DNA of 64,000 nt from Bacteroidaceae bacterium (GCA_017461605.1 JAFTXN010000009.1:88349-152348); one strand, 5' to 3'; positions 29,946-39,237 are shown, counted from the stretch's first letter. The notes: a model not told the origin generated them from the sequence alone. Made by a program: numbers and translations.

Positions 29946-29953
29946 TATATTTG
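29946..29953 (+). promoter_or_regulatory. Putative -7 box of the small outer-membrane protein gene
   Basis: TATATTTG, 46 nt before the ATG at 30000; -33 element weak. Confidence 0.5.
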
Positions 29954-29999
29954 CGATGCAACCCAAAGCACATTTATTCACAAACAACACACAAAAACA

Positions 30000-30485
30000 A
30001 TGAAACGATGGATGATGGCAGCTGTCCTGCTGCTCACTGCGCTCAGCGCAAACGCACAACGCACCAAGCACGCCATTGGTGCACACTTCGGAGGTTCCAC
30101 CATGGACCTCGAGTATCAATGTCACTTCACGGAGCGCAACTTTCTTGACGTCACGGCCGGTGTCTTCGACCTGGGCGACGGCCTGACCGCACAAGCCACT
30201 TACAACTGGAACATTCGCCAATGGAGCGACTGGACTCCCCGCTTCGCCGACTGGAAACTGTGGGGCGGCTTTGGTGGCGGCGTCGGCTTCTACGACCACG
30301 GCGAACACGACGGCATGATGCTCGGGCCGGTGGGTGTACTCGGCTTCGGCTTTACGCTGAACGACCTACCGCTGACCATAGGTTTGGACTATCGCCCCAT
30401 GGTAGCCATCGTGCTGGGTGACAACTCCGACCTCATCAATTCCGGCTTCAAGAACCTGGGCGTAACCCTGACTTACCGATTCTGA
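30000..30485 (+). CDS. Small outer-membrane beta-barrel protein
   Basis: 161 residues. The ATG at 30000 gives a clean signal peptide (MKRWMMAAVLLLTALSANAQ). The mature part is made of alternating hydrophobic strands, with a Gly-rich turn (LWGGFGGGVGFYDHGEHDG) and a final strand ending in Phe (NLGVTLTYRF), the C-terminal signature recognised by the outer-membrane insertion machinery. About eight strands fit its length, like OmpW/OmpX-sized porins. It is divergent from the TetR gene. No specific function can be given. Confidence 0.75.
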   Translation: MKRWMMAAVLLLTALSANAQRTKHAIGAHFGGSTMDLEYQCHFTERNFLDVTAGVFDLGDGLTAQATYNWNIRQWSDWTPRFADWKLWGGFGGGVGFYDHGEHDGMMLGPVGVLGFGFTLNDLPLTIGLDYRPMVAIVLGDNSDLINSGFKNLGVTLTYRF

Positions 30486-30567
30486 CACGCACTTTCCACA
30501 AGATGCCAAAGCACCTGCAGTGACAAAAAAGCTCGCCTCGCACATGGGCATTGTGTGGCGAAATAAC

Positions 30568-30575
30568 TAATTTTG
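30568..30575 (+). promoter_or_regulatory. Putative -7 box of the malic enzyme gene
   Basis: TAATTTTG (TAnnTTTG) lies 36 nt before the malic enzyme ATG; a TTG at 30551 is closer than the usual spacing. Confidence 0.5.
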
Positions 30576-30611
30576 CACTGCATTTTTACAACAAAAACAC
30601 ATCATTTCCTC

Positions 30612-32912
30612 ATGGTAAAGATAACGAAAGAGGCCGCCCTCCTATATCACTCGCAGGGCAAGCCGGGAAAAATCGAAGTTGTTCCCACCAAACCATATCG
30701 CACGCAGACCGACCTGAGCTTGGCCTACTCGCCCGGAGTGGCCGAGCCGTGTCTCGAAATCCAGAAGAACCCGCACGATGCCTACAAGTATACCAACAAA
30801 GGAAACCTTGTGGCCGTGATCAGCAACGGCACAGCAGTGCTCGGACTGGGCGACATCGGCGCCATGAGCGGCAAACCGGTGATGGAAGGCAAGTCGCTGC
30901 TCTTCAAGATCTATGCCGGAGTGGACGCCTTTGACATCGAAGTGGACGAAAAGGACCCCGAAAAGTTTATCCAGGCCGTCAAAGCCATTGCACCCACTTT
31001 CGGAGGCATCAACCTCGAAGACATCAAGGCACCCGAGTGTTTCGAGATAGAACGCAGGCTCAAGGCAGAACTCGACATCCCCGTGATGCACGACGACCAG
31101 CACGGCACAGCCATCATCTCCGCAGCCGGACTTATCAATGCCCTGCAGGTGGCCGGCAAGAAGATAGAAGAAGCTCGCATCGTGGTGAACGGAGCCGGTG
31201 CTGCCGCCATTTCGTGCACCCGCCTATACTGCTCGTTTGGTGCCCGGCACGAGAACATCGTGATGCTCGACTCACGAGGCGTCATCACCAAAGACAGGCC
31301 TAACCTCACCGAGCAGAAAGCAGAATTTGCCACCGACCGCACAGACATCCACACACTGGAGGAAGCCGTGCGCGACGCTGACGTATTCGTAGGTTTGTCC
31401 AAAGGCAACATACTCACACAGGAAATGGTTCGTTCCATGGCCGACCACCCCATTATTTTCGCGTTGGCCAACCCTATCCCTGAGATATCCTATGAGGATG
31501 CCATGGCTGCCCGTCCGGACGTACTGATGAGCACCGGCCGCACCGACTATCCCAACCAAATCAACAACGTAATTGGTTTCCCCTACATCTTCCGTGGTGC
31601 TCTCGACACGGCAGCATCTGCCATCAACGAGGAGATGAAGATGGCCGCCGTACGCGCCATTGCCGACCTGGCACGCCGACCGGTGCCCGACATTGTGAAC
31701 CGCGCCTACCACGTGCGCAACTTCACTTTCGGTCCCGACTACTTCATCCCCAAACCTGTCGATCCGCGCCTCATCACCGAGGTAAGTATGGCTGTTGCCA
31801 AGGCTGCCATCGAGAGCGGCGTGGCGCGTAAACAGATTACGGACTGGAAGACCTATCGACAGCACCTGCGCGAACTCATGGGGCAAGAGAGCAAATTCAC
31901 ACAAAACCTCTACGAAACGGCACGCACTGCGCCCAAGCGTGTGGTCTTTGCCGAAGGCACACACCCCAATATGCTTCAAGCCGCCATCCGCGCCAAAGAC
32001 GAAGGCATCTGTCACCCGATTCTCCTGGGCAACGACGAACAGATCAGACGCATGGCACAAGAGATGAAACTCAGTCTGGAAGGTGTGGAAGTGCTCAACC
32101 TGCGCAACGACAACCAGAACGCCACGCGCCGTCGCTATGCTGAAATCTTGGCAAAGAAGAAACAGCGCGAGGGATACACGCTGCAGGAAGCCATCGACAA
32201 GATGTACGAACGCAACTACTTCGGCATGATGATGGTGGAGACCGGCGACGCCGACGCATTCATCACGGGTCTTTACACCAAGTATTCCAACACCATCAAG
32301 GTGGCCAAGGAGGTGATCGGCATACGTTCGGAATACAAGCATTTCGGCACGATGCACCTCATCAACTCGAAGAAAGGCATCTTCTTCATCGCCGACACAC
32401 TCATCAACCGCCATCCCAATCGTGAGGCCTTGCTCGACATCGCCAAGCTCTCGGCTTCCACAGTGCGCTTCTTCAACCGCACACCGGTCATCGCCATGCT
32501 ATCGTACTCTAACTTCGGCACCGACCCTCAGGGAAGCCCCGCCGTGGTACACGAGGTGGTGGAAGAGATGCAGAACCAGTATCCCGACCTTGCCATCGAC
32601 GGTGAGATGCAGGTGAACTTCGCCCTCGACCGCGACTTGCGTGACGACAAATATCCCTTCACACGTCTGAAAGGAATGGACGTGAACACGCTGATCTTCC
32701 CAAACCTGACTTCGGCCAACTCAAGTTACAAGATGTTCAAGGCCATGGTAGGCGAAGGCGACGTGCTCGGACCTATACAGATGGGACTCAACAAGCCGAT
32801 TCACTTCACCGACTTCGAAAGTTCTGTCCGCGACATCGTAAACATCACGGCTGTAGCTGTGATCGACGCCATTGTGGAAGAGAAGAAGCGCGAAGGACAA
32901 TCGTTCTTCTGA
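30612..32912 (+). CDS. maeB: NADP-dependent malic enzyme with phosphotransacetylase-like domain
   Basis: 766 residues from ATG 30612. The N-terminal 430 residues are malic enzyme: [39 protein letters not shown] and the NAD(P)-binding [11 protein letters not shown]. The C-terminal 320 residues match phosphate acetyltransferase ([34 protein letters not shown]), a domain that in MaeB serves regulation by acetyl-CoA rather than catalysis. The enzyme turns malate into pyruvate and CO2 while making NADPH. Length and domain order are normal for the large malic enzyme. It has its own promoter and terminator. An open frame extends 39 nt upstream but covers the promoter. Confidence 0.96.
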   Translation: MVKITKEAALLYHSQGKPGKIEVVPTKPYRTQTDLSLAYSPGVAEPCLEIQKNPHDAYKYTNKGNLVAVISNGTAVLGLGDIGAMSGKPVMEGKSLLFKIYAGVDAFDIEVDEKDPEKFIQAVKAIAPTFGGINLEDIKAPECFEIERRLKAELDIPVMHDDQHGTAIISAAGLINALQVAGKKIEEARIVVNGAGAAAISCTRLYCSFGARHENIVMLDSRGVITKDRPNLTEQKAEFATDRTDIHTLEEAVRDADVFVGLSKGNILTQEMVRSMADHPIIFALANPIPEISYEDAMAARPDVLMSTGRTDYPNQINNVIGFPYIFRGALDTAASAINEEMKMAAVRAIADLARRPVPDIVNRAYHVRNFTFGPDYFIPKPVDPRLITEVSMAVAKAAIESGVARKQITDWKTYRQHLRELMGQESKFTQNLYETARTAPKRVVFAEGTHPNMLQAAIRAKDEGICHPILLGNDEQIRRMAQEMKLSLEGVEVLNLRNDNQNATRRRYAEILAKKKQREGYTLQEAIDKMYERNYFGMMMVETGDADAFITGLYTKYSNTIKVAKEVIGIRSEYKHFGTMHLINSKKGIFFIADTLINRHPNREALLDIAKLSASTVRFFNRTPVIAMLSYSNFGTDPQGSPAVVHEVVEEMQNQYPDLAIDGEMQVNFALDRDLRDDKYPFTRLKGMDVNTLIFPNLTSANSSYKMFKAMVGEGDVLGPIQMGLNKPIHFTDFESSVRDIVNITAVAVIDAIVEEKKREGQSFF

Positions 32913-32939
32913 TCATCGCAAAAAGAATACAAAAAGCAC

Positions 32940-32983
32940 ATTCGCCCGACCAAACACAGATTTCGGCCGGGCGAATGATTTTT
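32940..32983 (+). terminator. Intrinsic terminator of maeB
   Basis: ATTCGCCCG (32940-32948) pairs with CGGGCGAAT (32968-32976), followed by GATTTTTC. Confidence 0.75.
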
Positions 32984-33023
32984 CTCGCCTCGGCACAATA
33001 TAACTCCGAAGTTTGGCTCTACA

Positions 33024-33220
33024 CTCGCCTTGTACACTTTGGCGAAAGCCCAAGTTAAGCGGTGGCTCGGGAGAAAAAGCCGAAAACGCGGTTTTCGCTT
33101 TGTTCTCCACTCGCCTTGCACACTTTGGCGAAAGCCCAAGTTAGGCGGCGGCTCGGGAGAAAAAGCCGAAAACGCGGTTTTCGCTTTGTTCTCCACTCGC
33201 CTTGCACTAACTTTGCCGAC
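33024..33220 (+). repeat. 86-bp tandem duplication of a promoter region
   Basis: Two full 86-bp copies (33024-33109, 33110-33195) and a partial third from 33196. Each begins CTCGCCTTG and contains a hairpin, CGAAAAC-GCG-GTTTTCG. Copies one and two read ACACTTTGG where the third reads ACTAACTTTG, so only the third carries a perfect -7 box and drives the gene at 33245. The first copy differs from the second at about three positions. Confidence 0.92.
33185..33215 (+). promoter_or_regulatory. Promoter of the radical SAM gene
   Basis: TTTG at 33185-33188 and TAACTTTG at 33208-33215, spacer 19 bp, 29 nt before the ATG. Shares 20 identical bases with the alaS promoter. Confidence 0.75.
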
Positions 33221-33244
33221 AAGAAAATGTAAAAGCAACAACAC

Positions 33245-34021
33245 ATGGCCACAATTCTGTTTCCATCGCCCATCTTCGGGCCCGTGCGAAGCCGACGGCT
33301 GGGCATTTCACTCGGCATCAACCTTATGCCTGCCGACGGCAAGCTCTGCACCTTCGACTGCGTGTATTGTGAATGCGGCTTCAACGCCGACCACCGTCCC
33401 CGACTGCCCCGCCCCACTCGCACGGAGGTGGCACAGGCCCTCGAAGCCAAACTACAACAGATGAAGCAAGCCGGCGAATTGCCCGACGTTCTGACCTTTG
33501 CCGGCAACGGAGAACCAACTGCGCACCCGCAATTCGCAGAAATCATTGATGACACACTGCGCTTGCGTGATGCTTTCTGTCCTTCAGCCAAAGTCAGCGT
33601 GCTCAGCAATGCTACGATGGCGGCACGCCCTCAGGTGAGAGAGGCCCTGCTGAGAGTAGACAACAACATACTGAAACTTGACACCGTCAATCCCGAATAC
33701 ATTGCCATCGTCAACCGCCCCACCGGAAGATATTCGGTGGACGAAGTGGTGAAAAGCATCGGTGAATTCGGCAAAAACTGCATCGTACAGACCATGTTCA
33801 TGAAAGGCGAAAGCGATGGGCAGAGTGTCGACAATACCGGCGACGAATATGTGCAGCCATGGCTGGAAGCCGTGAAGAGCATCGGGCCACGACAGGTGAT
33901 GATCTACACCATCGACCGTGAGACCCCCGACCAGGGGTTGCGCAAAGCCTCACCAGAAGAACTCAACCGCATTGTGGCAATGATTGAAGCTGCCGGCATT
34001 CCGGCATCGGCTTCCTACTAA
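33245..34021 (+). CDS. Radical SAM protein
   Basis: 258 residues. The iron-sulfur cluster motif CxxxCxxC is present as Cys35, Cys39 and Cys42 (LCTFDCVYCECG). FAGNGEPTAHP near residue 85 is the SAM-binding GGE-type motif of this superfamily, and LKLDTVN near residue 145 is also conserved. The family resembles short TYW1-like or 'wyosine base formation'-type radical SAM enzymes of unassigned role in Bacteroidota. Cytoplasmic. It is followed 30 nt later by tilS, another possible tRNA-modification gene, so a shared transcript and an RNA-modifying role are plausible, but the substrate is unknown. Confidence 0.88.
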   Translation: MATILFPSPIFGPVRSRRLGISLGINLMPADGKLCTFDCVYCECGFNADHRPRLPRPTRTEVAQALEAKLQQMKQAGELPDVLTFAGNGEPTAHPQFAEIIDDTLRLRDAFCPSAKVSVLSNATMAARPQVREALLRVDNNILKLDTVNPEYIAIVNRPTGRYSVDEVVKSIGEFGKNCIVQTMFMKGESDGQSVDNTGDEYVQPWLEAVKSIGPRQVMIYTIDRETPDQGLRKASPEELNRIVAMIEAAGIPASASY

Positions 34022-34051
34022 ATTGACCATTCCGCAACCATACCGCACCCC

Positions 34052-35428
34052 ATGCACAAAGATTGTCCCATCACACAGAAAGTGTTAAGCGTCATCCGAA
34101 ACGCCATGCCCGAAACGGGAAATGGGCGCGTGCTTGTGGCTCTAAGTGGCGGTGCAGACTCCATGTGCCTGCTCACAGCGCTCCTCCGTTTGGGCTATCA
34201 GGTGGAAGCAGCCCACTGCAATTTTCATTTGCGCGGCATTCACTCGGACAACGATGCCCGCTTCGTGCAGCAACACTGCGAACTGCAGAATGTGAAGCTA
34301 CACCTCACAGACTTCAACACGACTCACGAAGCCGAGCTACATGGCGAAAGCATTGAGATGGCGGCACGCCGACTGCGCTACGCCTGGTTTGAGGATGTGA
34401 TGCAGACCACCGGCATACGTATCCTGTGCGTAGCGCACCACCTCAACGATAACACTGAGACCATGCTGCTGAACCTGACACGCGGCACCGGCATTCGTGG
34501 ACTGACCGGTATGTCGCAGCAACACAAACACATCGTACGGCCCATGCTGATGCTGACCCGTCAGGAGGTGGAGAATTTTCTGAAAGAAGAAGGCATCGAC
34601 TTTGTTACGGACCACACCAATACGGATACCCGCTTCCGACGCAACAAGATACGCCACGAAGTGTTACCCTTGCTGCGCAGCCTCAACCCTTCGGTGGACC
34701 AAGCCATCGCCGACACCATGCGACATCTCTCGGGCACAGCCGCCCTGGCCGACTATGCAGTGCACCAACTGCGCGACAGAATTTGTCAAAAAGCCGGGAC
34801 CGGCATCGACATTGACCAAACAGCATGGCAACACCTGCCGCTTCCGGCAGAAGGGCGCGAAGCCCTCTTGCACGAGCTGCTCGCCCCCTATCGGTTTTCT
34901 CCCATTTTATCGGACATTCTGAAGAGCTTCGACAGAGAGCCGGGAGCCGTTTTTGAAAACGACGAATATATTGCCACCCATACCCACAAGGGATTGAGCA
35001 TTCGCCGAAAGCCGACAAGGTTTGCTGCAATGCCTCTCCCGGAAAGCGGCACAGTGATCCTCCCCGATGGGACACGACTACGGTTGCTAAGCCTGGAACG
35101 CAATGAATTGCAAGACATCCCACGCAGCGCAAACACGGCATGCATTGATGCCGAAAAGGTGACAAGCGAATTGTTGTGTCGTAGCACCACCAAGGGCGAC
35201 CGCTTCAGACCTTTCGGTATGCACGGCACCAAACTCGTCAGCGACTATCTCACCGACCGCAAACGTTCGCGCATAGAAAAAATGGCTGCCCAAGTGGTGT
35301 GCGACGGGGCGCACATTGCATGGCTGATAGGCGAACGCATTGACGACCGTTATGCCATCACTGCCGACACCCGGAGAGTGATTATCATAAGGGCTGAAAA
35401 TCCCGATGAAATGGAACAAACACAATGA
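34052..35428 (+). CDS. tilS: tRNA(Ile)-lysidine synthetase
   Basis: 458 residues. The PP-loop ATP-binding motif SGGADS sits at about residues 30-35 (LVALSGGADSMCLLTAL). AHHLNDNTETMLLNLTRGTG is the family signature used to recognise lysidine synthetases. The C-terminal domain has KGDRFRPFGMHGTKLVSDYL, which contacts the tRNA. The enzyme converts cytidine 34 of the AUA-reading tRNA-Ile to lysidine and is normally essential. It is 30 nt after the radical SAM gene. Its stop overlaps an ATG (ATGA) of a frame leading into the next lipoprotein gene. Confidence 0.97.
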   Translation: MHKDCPITQKVLSVIRNAMPETGNGRVLVALSGGADSMCLLTALLRLGYQVEAAHCNFHLRGIHSDNDARFVQQHCELQNVKLHLTDFNTTHEAELHGESIEMAARRLRYAWFEDVMQTTGIRILCVAHHLNDNTETMLLNLTRGTGIRGLTGMSQQHKHIVRPMLMLTRQEVENFLKEEGIDFVTDHTNTDTRFRRNKIRHEVLPLLRSLNPSVDQAIADTMRHLSGTAALADYAVHQLRDRICQKAGTGIDIDQTAWQHLPLPAEGREALLHELLAPYRFSPILSDILKSFDREPGAVFENDEYIATHTHKGLSIRRKPTRFAAMPLPESGTVILPDGTRLRLLSLERNELQDIPRSANTACIDAEKVTSELLCRSTTKGDRFRPFGMHGTKLVSDYLTDRKRSRIEKMAAQVVCDGAHIAWLIGERIDDRYAITADTRRVIIIRAENPDEMEQTQ

Positions 35429-35463
35429 ACAGAAGCATATACAATTACAGCAAAACCTTTCGC

Positions 35464-35826
35464 ATGAAACTAACACGCATACTCCTCTTAGCAAGTATCA
35501 CATGGTGGCTTGCAGCCTGTTCGCCCGACGATCGTTCTGACGAGCAGCCATTTCCCCCAACAGTAGAAACCCTCTCATCCATAGTACAGGGAGATGCAGT
35601 AACATTGCAGGGCCACATCACCGCATCACCCAATAGCAGCATCACACGTCGCGGTTTTCGCTATGGTAGCGAGAATTTACAGAACAATGCCGAATCTACC
35701 GACAGCACCGAGGTTTTTGCCGCTACCATCGACTCTTTGGAACCCGGAAACTACCACGTTACGGCCTATGCCACCAACGGAATGGGCACAAGCTATGGCG
35801 ACACGCTGACTTTCGTTATTGAATAG
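35464..35826 (+). CDS. Small lipoprotein with fibronectin-like domain
   Basis: 120 residues from the ATG at 35464, chosen because it begins a lipoprotein signal (MKLTRILLLASITWWLAAC, lipobox LAAC). The frame also has an ATG at 35425 overlapping the tilS stop, so coupled translation is possible. The mature part is one beta-sandwich of about 90 residues ending in NYHVTAYATNGMGTSYGDTL, the F-G region typical of fibronectin type III domains in Bacteroidota lipoproteins. No catalytic residues. Role unknown, probably envelope binding. Confidence 0.7.
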   Translation: MKLTRILLLASITWWLAACSPDDRSDEQPFPPTVETLSSIVQGDAVTLQGHITASPNSSITRRGFRYGSENLQNNAESTDSTEVFAATIDSLEPGNYHVTAYATNGMGTSYGDTLTFVIE

Positions 35827-35894
35827 ATGAAAAGCAGAGAGAAGACTTCGCCACCAACGGATTATAAACATACAAACAATAAATAAGCACAAAG

Positions 35895-36392
35895 ATGACA
35901 CAGTATTATTACTTAGACGCGAACGGCCAACAGTGCGGCCCGGTGCCTCAAAGCAGTCTTCTGCAGGTAGGAATCACTCAAGACACCATGGTATGGACCA
36001 ACGGCATGCCCGGATGGGCCAAGGCCGGTAATGTGATGGAACTGCAAACACTGTTTGCGCCTCCACAGCCTCCACGCGAAGAGACCATAGTGCCACCCCA
36101 AGCACCCACCTACAACGAGCCTACCACTCCGGTCTATGAGCCGTGCCCCAGTAGCAACTTGGTATGGGCCATTCTGACCACCCTGTTTTGCTGTCTTCCC
36201 TTCGGTATTGTTGCCATTGTGCATGCAGCCAAAGTGGAAGGGCTGTGGAACGCCGGACAGAAGGAACTCGCCAGAGCAAAAGCATCAGAGGCAAAAAAAT
36301 GGTGCTGGATTTCTGCCGGCGTGGGTTTGGCATGGGGATTCCTGTATTTCATCTACATCCTGATTGTCGGAATAGCAGCCGCAGGTTTCTGA
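35895..36392 (+). CDS. GYF_2 (DUF4339) plus CD225/dispanin-like membrane protein
   Basis: 165 residues. The N-terminal domain (YYYLDANGQQCGPV to TMVWTNGMPGWAKAG) is a DUF4339/GYF_2 module of about 55 residues. A Pro-rich linker follows. The C-terminal half has two membrane helices around SSNLVWAILTTLFCCLPFGI and the cytoplasmic loop VHAAKVEGLWNAGQKELA, the layout of CD225/dispanin proteins. These pairs are common in Bacteroidota with no defined function. The N-terminal module probably faces the cytoplasm and binds proteins. No signal peptide. Confidence 0.8.
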   Translation: MTQYYYLDANGQQCGPVPQSSLLQVGITQDTMVWTNGMPGWAKAGNVMELQTLFAPPQPPREETIVPPQAPTYNEPTTPVYEPCPSSNLVWAILTTLFCCLPFGIVAIVHAAKVEGLWNAGQKELARAKASEAKKWCWISAGVGLAWGFLYFIYILIVGIAAAGF

Positions 36393-36413
36393 TGAATAGA
36401 TGGAGCACACGGT

Positions 36414-36605
36414 GCTCACCTTTCACTATCTTTGAATAAGATAGGAGGCGGTTCGGAAGCAGGAAATGAAAATCAGGGCTTTTCATTTCTTACACTTCGC
36501 TCACCTTTCACTATCTTTGAATAAGATAGGAGGCGGTTCGGAAGCAGGAAATGAAAATCAGGGCTTTTCATTTCCTGCTTCGCTCACCTTTCACTATCTT
36601 TGCAA
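36414..36605 (+). repeat. 83-85-bp tandem duplication ending in a promoter
   Basis: Units start at 36414, 36499 and 36582 (third partial). Each begins GCTCACCTTTCACTATCTTTG. Copies one and two continue as CTATCTT-TGAAT-AAGATAG, an inverted repeat around the -7-like box, then a hairpin made of GAAGCAGGAAATGAAAA and its complement; in copy two this is 17 bp perfect (36541-36557 with 36565-36581). The third copy reads TATCTTTGCAACC. Confidence 0.92.
36595..36602 (+). promoter_or_regulatory. -7 box of the CNNM/CBS protein gene
   Basis: TATCTTTG, last of three copies of the same box in the tandem repeat, about 115 nt before the ATG at 36718. Confidence 0.55.
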
Positions 36606-36717
36606 CCAAGTATTGCCGAAATGCACATCGTTGCATCATCGGCACCTTGCAGGAACAACGACACAGCATTCATGAAATGCTACTCCGCAAGGCATTGTCT
36701 AACTAAATTATTACAGA

Positions 36718-37767
36718 ATGGGGCTTTTACTCCTCTTTTTTTTCACAGCTTTAAGTGTATCATTCCTGTGCTCAATCCTCGAAGCTGTTCTCCTATCTAC
36801 CCCAATGTCTTTCATTACGATGAAAGAAATGGAAGGTAGCAAAACAGCCATCTTACTGAAGAAGTATAAGATGGAGAATGAGAAGCCGCTGGCAGCCATC
36901 CTGTCGCTCAACACCATTGCCCACACCATCGGTGCTGCCGGTGTTGGTGCACAGAGCAACATCGTGTTTGGTGAGGAATTCTTTGCCATCACATCTGCAG
37001 TACTGACACTGCTCATCTTGGTACTCACTGAGATCATCCCCAAGAACATCGGTGCCAATTGTTGGCGTCAGTTGGCCCTCCCGGCTACTCGCATCATACA
37101 CTCTCTGGTGCTCATCACCTATCCGCTGGTCGTCATGTCCGAGTGGATCACACGCCTCATCTCCCCTCGCAAACAGCCCGTGTCGGTAAGCCGCGAGGAG
37201 GTTTCGGCCATGGTAACGGTGGGAGCTGAAGAGGGAGTGCTGGAAAAAGAAGAGAACAGCATGATTCAAAATCTGCTGAAACTGGATAACATCACGGCAC
37301 GCGACATCATGACCCCCAGTTCGGTAGTGGAAATGGCAGAGGAGAGCATGACGCTGAAAGAATTCTACCAAGAGGAGTCGTATCGCACCTACTCGCGCAT
37401 CCCCATATACAACGAAGAAAACGATGACTACATCAAGGGATATGTGCTGAAACAAACCATCTTGGAAAAACTCTCGGAAGACAAATTCAATATGCGCCTG
37501 TCGGACATCGCTCGCCCCATCCTCACATTCCAGGAGAACGACTCCGTATCCGACATTTGGGAGACACTCCTCGCCAAAAAAGAGCATATCTCCATCATCA
37601 TCGACGAATATGGTTGTTTCCGCGGCATCGTGACCATGGAGGACGTTATCGAAACCATGCTCGGCACTGAGATTGTTGACGAAAACGATACCGTCACCGA
37701 TATGCAGGAATTGGCACGCGAACGTTGGCAGGAACAACAAGAGAACCAACAGGAGAAACAAGAATAA
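36718..37767 (+). CDS. CNNM (DUF21) and CBS-pair membrane protein, hemolysin/CorC-like
   Basis: 349 residues. The N-terminal 145 residues hold about four membrane segments of the CNNM/DUF21 family (LSVSFLCSILEAVLLSTP, then LVLTEIIPKNIGA). Two CBS domains follow, from ITARDIMTPSSVV near residue 195 to YGCFRGIVTMEDVIETMLG near residue 300. Relatives act in Mg2+/Co2+ export or tolerance. The C-terminal CorC domain of larger members is missing, replaced by a Gln/Glu-rich tail, so it is a short variant. Inner-membrane protein. It is followed by a strong terminator. Confidence 0.88.
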   Translation: MGLLLLFFFTALSVSFLCSILEAVLLSTPMSFITMKEMEGSKTAILLKKYKMENEKPLAAILSLNTIAHTIGAAGVGAQSNIVFGEEFFAITSAVLTLLILVLTEIIPKNIGANCWRQLALPATRIIHSLVLITYPLVVMSEWITRLISPRKQPVSVSREEVSAMVTVGAEEGVLEKEENSMIQNLLKLDNITARDIMTPSSVVEMAEESMTLKEFYQEESYRTYSRIPIYNEENDDYIKGYVLKQTILEKLSEDKFNMRLSDIARPILTFQENDSVSDIWETLLAKKEHISIIIDEYGCFRGIVTMEDVIETMLGTEIVDENDTVTDMQELARERWQEQQENQQEKQE

Positions 37768-37788
37768 TACGAAAACAACACTACACGC

Positions 37789-37826
37789 AAAGGCTTCGGA
37801 GCAGAAAGTTCCGAAGCCTTTTTTTC
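37789..37826 (+). terminator. Intrinsic terminator of the CNNM/CBS gene
   Basis: AAAGGCTTCGGA (37789-37800) and its exact complement (37810-37821), 9-nt loop, then a T-run. Confidence 0.92.
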
Positions 37827-37845
37827 GTAAACCACATTTATTCCC

Positions 37846-37853
37846 TACATTTG
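37846..37853 (+). promoter_or_regulatory. -7 box of the iron alcohol dehydrogenase gene
   Basis: TACATTTG, 34 nt before the ATG. The terminator T-run of the previous gene falls in the -33 region. Confidence 0.55.
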
Positions 37854-37887
37854 CCCTTATCAACATCAACCTTAAAAGAGAGTAACC

Positions 37888-39060
37888 ATGAACAGCTTTA
37901 TCTATGACATTCCCGTAAGAGTGTATTTCGGGGAAGGGCAAATCAAGCATTTGGGAGAAGAAGTGAGCCAATACGGCCGTCGCGTGTTGTTGACTTATGG
38001 CGGTGGTTCGATCAAGCGCATCGGGCTATATGACACCGTGATGGAGGAACTGCAAAAAGCCGGCATGGAGGTTTACGAACTGGCTGACATTGCCCCCAAT
38101 CCGCGTATTGACTCCGTGCGCAAAGGAGCGCAGATGTGCAAAGAGCACCACATCGACGTATTGCTGGCTGTGGGCGGTGGCTCTACACTCGACGCCACCA
38201 AGTTTATGGCTGCCGGAGCCTGCGTGGACCATGACCCTTGGGACTTCCTCAACGAAAAATGGGCACCCATCGTAAAGGCACTCCCCATTGTAACAGTGCT
38301 GACCCTCTCGGCCACAGGTTCGGAAATGGACTGTGGCGGAGTCATCAGTAACCCTGAAACGCAGGACAAAATCGGACGTCTGGCACCCCCGATGCTCCCC
38401 AAGGCCTCTTTTCTCGACCCAACTTACACCTACAGCGTCAGTCGCTATCAGACGGCTTGCGGTGCTGCTGACATGATTTCGCACATACTGGAGGTGTATT
38501 TCAACATGGAACAGGACCTCTACATGCTGGACTGCTTCATGGAGGGCATGCTGAAGACCATCATTAAATATACACCGATAGCAATGGCAGAGCCGGACAA
38601 CTATGAAGCACGCGCCAACCTGATGTGGACATCCTCATGGGCCATCAACGGATTTGTGAACGGCGGAAAACAGCAAGCGTGGAGCTGCCACCCCATCGAA
38701 CACGAAATATCGGCCATCTATGACATTACACACGGACTCGGACTGGCCATCATCACACCACGATGGATGGAATACTGCCTGGACGAAAGCACGGTGAGCA
38801 AATATGTGCAGTTTGCCGTGAATGTGTTTGGCGTTGATGCCACATTGCCCCCGATGGAGATTGCTCGCGAGGGAATACGTCACCTCTCGGAATTCCTTTT
38901 CAAAACACTGGGACTGCAAAGCACCTTCCAAGAAGTGAACATCGGCCGTGAGCATTTCTCCACAATGGCACGTAAGGCTTGCGGTGGAAACATCCTACCC
39001 GGATTTAAGCATCTCAACCAACAGGACATCGAAAAGATATTCGAAATGTGCCTTAATTGA
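37888..39060 (+). CDS. Iron-containing alcohol dehydrogenase (butanol dehydrogenase / YqhD-like)
   Basis: 390 residues, group III alcohol dehydrogenase. The NAD(P)-binding loop is LLAVGGGSTLDATK near residue 96. Metal ligands expected for the family are Asp195 and His199 (GAADMISHILE), His268 (SCHPIEHE) and His282 (YDITHGLG). Members reduce aldehydes to alcohols, using Fe2+ or Zn2+ with NADPH. The exact aldehyde is unknown; it is likely a fermentation or detoxification enzyme. It has its own promoter and no operon partner. Confidence 0.93.
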   Translation: MNSFIYDIPVRVYFGEGQIKHLGEEVSQYGRRVLLTYGGGSIKRIGLYDTVMEELQKAGMEVYELADIAPNPRIDSVRKGAQMCKEHHIDVLLAVGGGSTLDATKFMAAGACVDHDPWDFLNEKWAPIVKALPIVTVLTLSATGSEMDCGGVISNPETQDKIGRLAPPMLPKASFLDPTYTYSVSRYQTACGAADMISHILEVYFNMEQDLYMLDCFMEGMLKTIIKYTPIAMAEPDNYEARANLMWTSSWAINGFVNGGKQQAWSCHPIEHEISAIYDITHGLGLAIITPRWMEYCLDESTVSKYVQFAVNVFGVDATLPPMEIAREGIRHLSEFLFKTLGLQSTFQEVNIGREHFSTMARKACGGNILPGFKHLNQQDIEKIFEMCLN

Positions 39061-39086
39061 GCCTGAAGTTTGCGTTATTTCTCATC

Positions 39087-39237
39087 TACTCATCCCCCCT
39101 CCGCTACGCTCGTCCCCCTACCTTAGGAGGACAGCCCCATGCGGATAGTTCCCCTCTGATTATCAGCATCCGAACAAGCCGGATGGGGCTGCTCCCTAAG
39201 GTTGGGGAGATGCCGGAACGGGTGAGGGGTATGAGCA
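39087..39237. repeat. 151-bp imperfect inverted-repeat element (MITE- or REP-like)
   Basis: Two arms of about 58 bp (39087-39144 and 39179-39237) are imperfect complements: TACTCATCCCCCCTC against GAGGGGTATGAGCA, and CTTAGGAGGACAGCCCCAT against ATGGGGCTGCTCCCTAAG. The loop has its own small palindrome CTGATTATCAG. No coding capacity. It lies between convergent genes. Confidence 0.8.

Noticed and set aside
31272-32414. 380-codon frame antisense to maeB
   Set aside because: Shadow frame; maeB is certain in the other strand.
33024-33220. CRISPR or coding repeats
   Set aside because: Two long copies without spacers, ending in a promoter; no supported frame.
36853-37971. 372-codon frame antisense to the CNNM/CBS gene
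   Set aside because: Phe/Leu/Val-rich shadow crossing a strong terminator.
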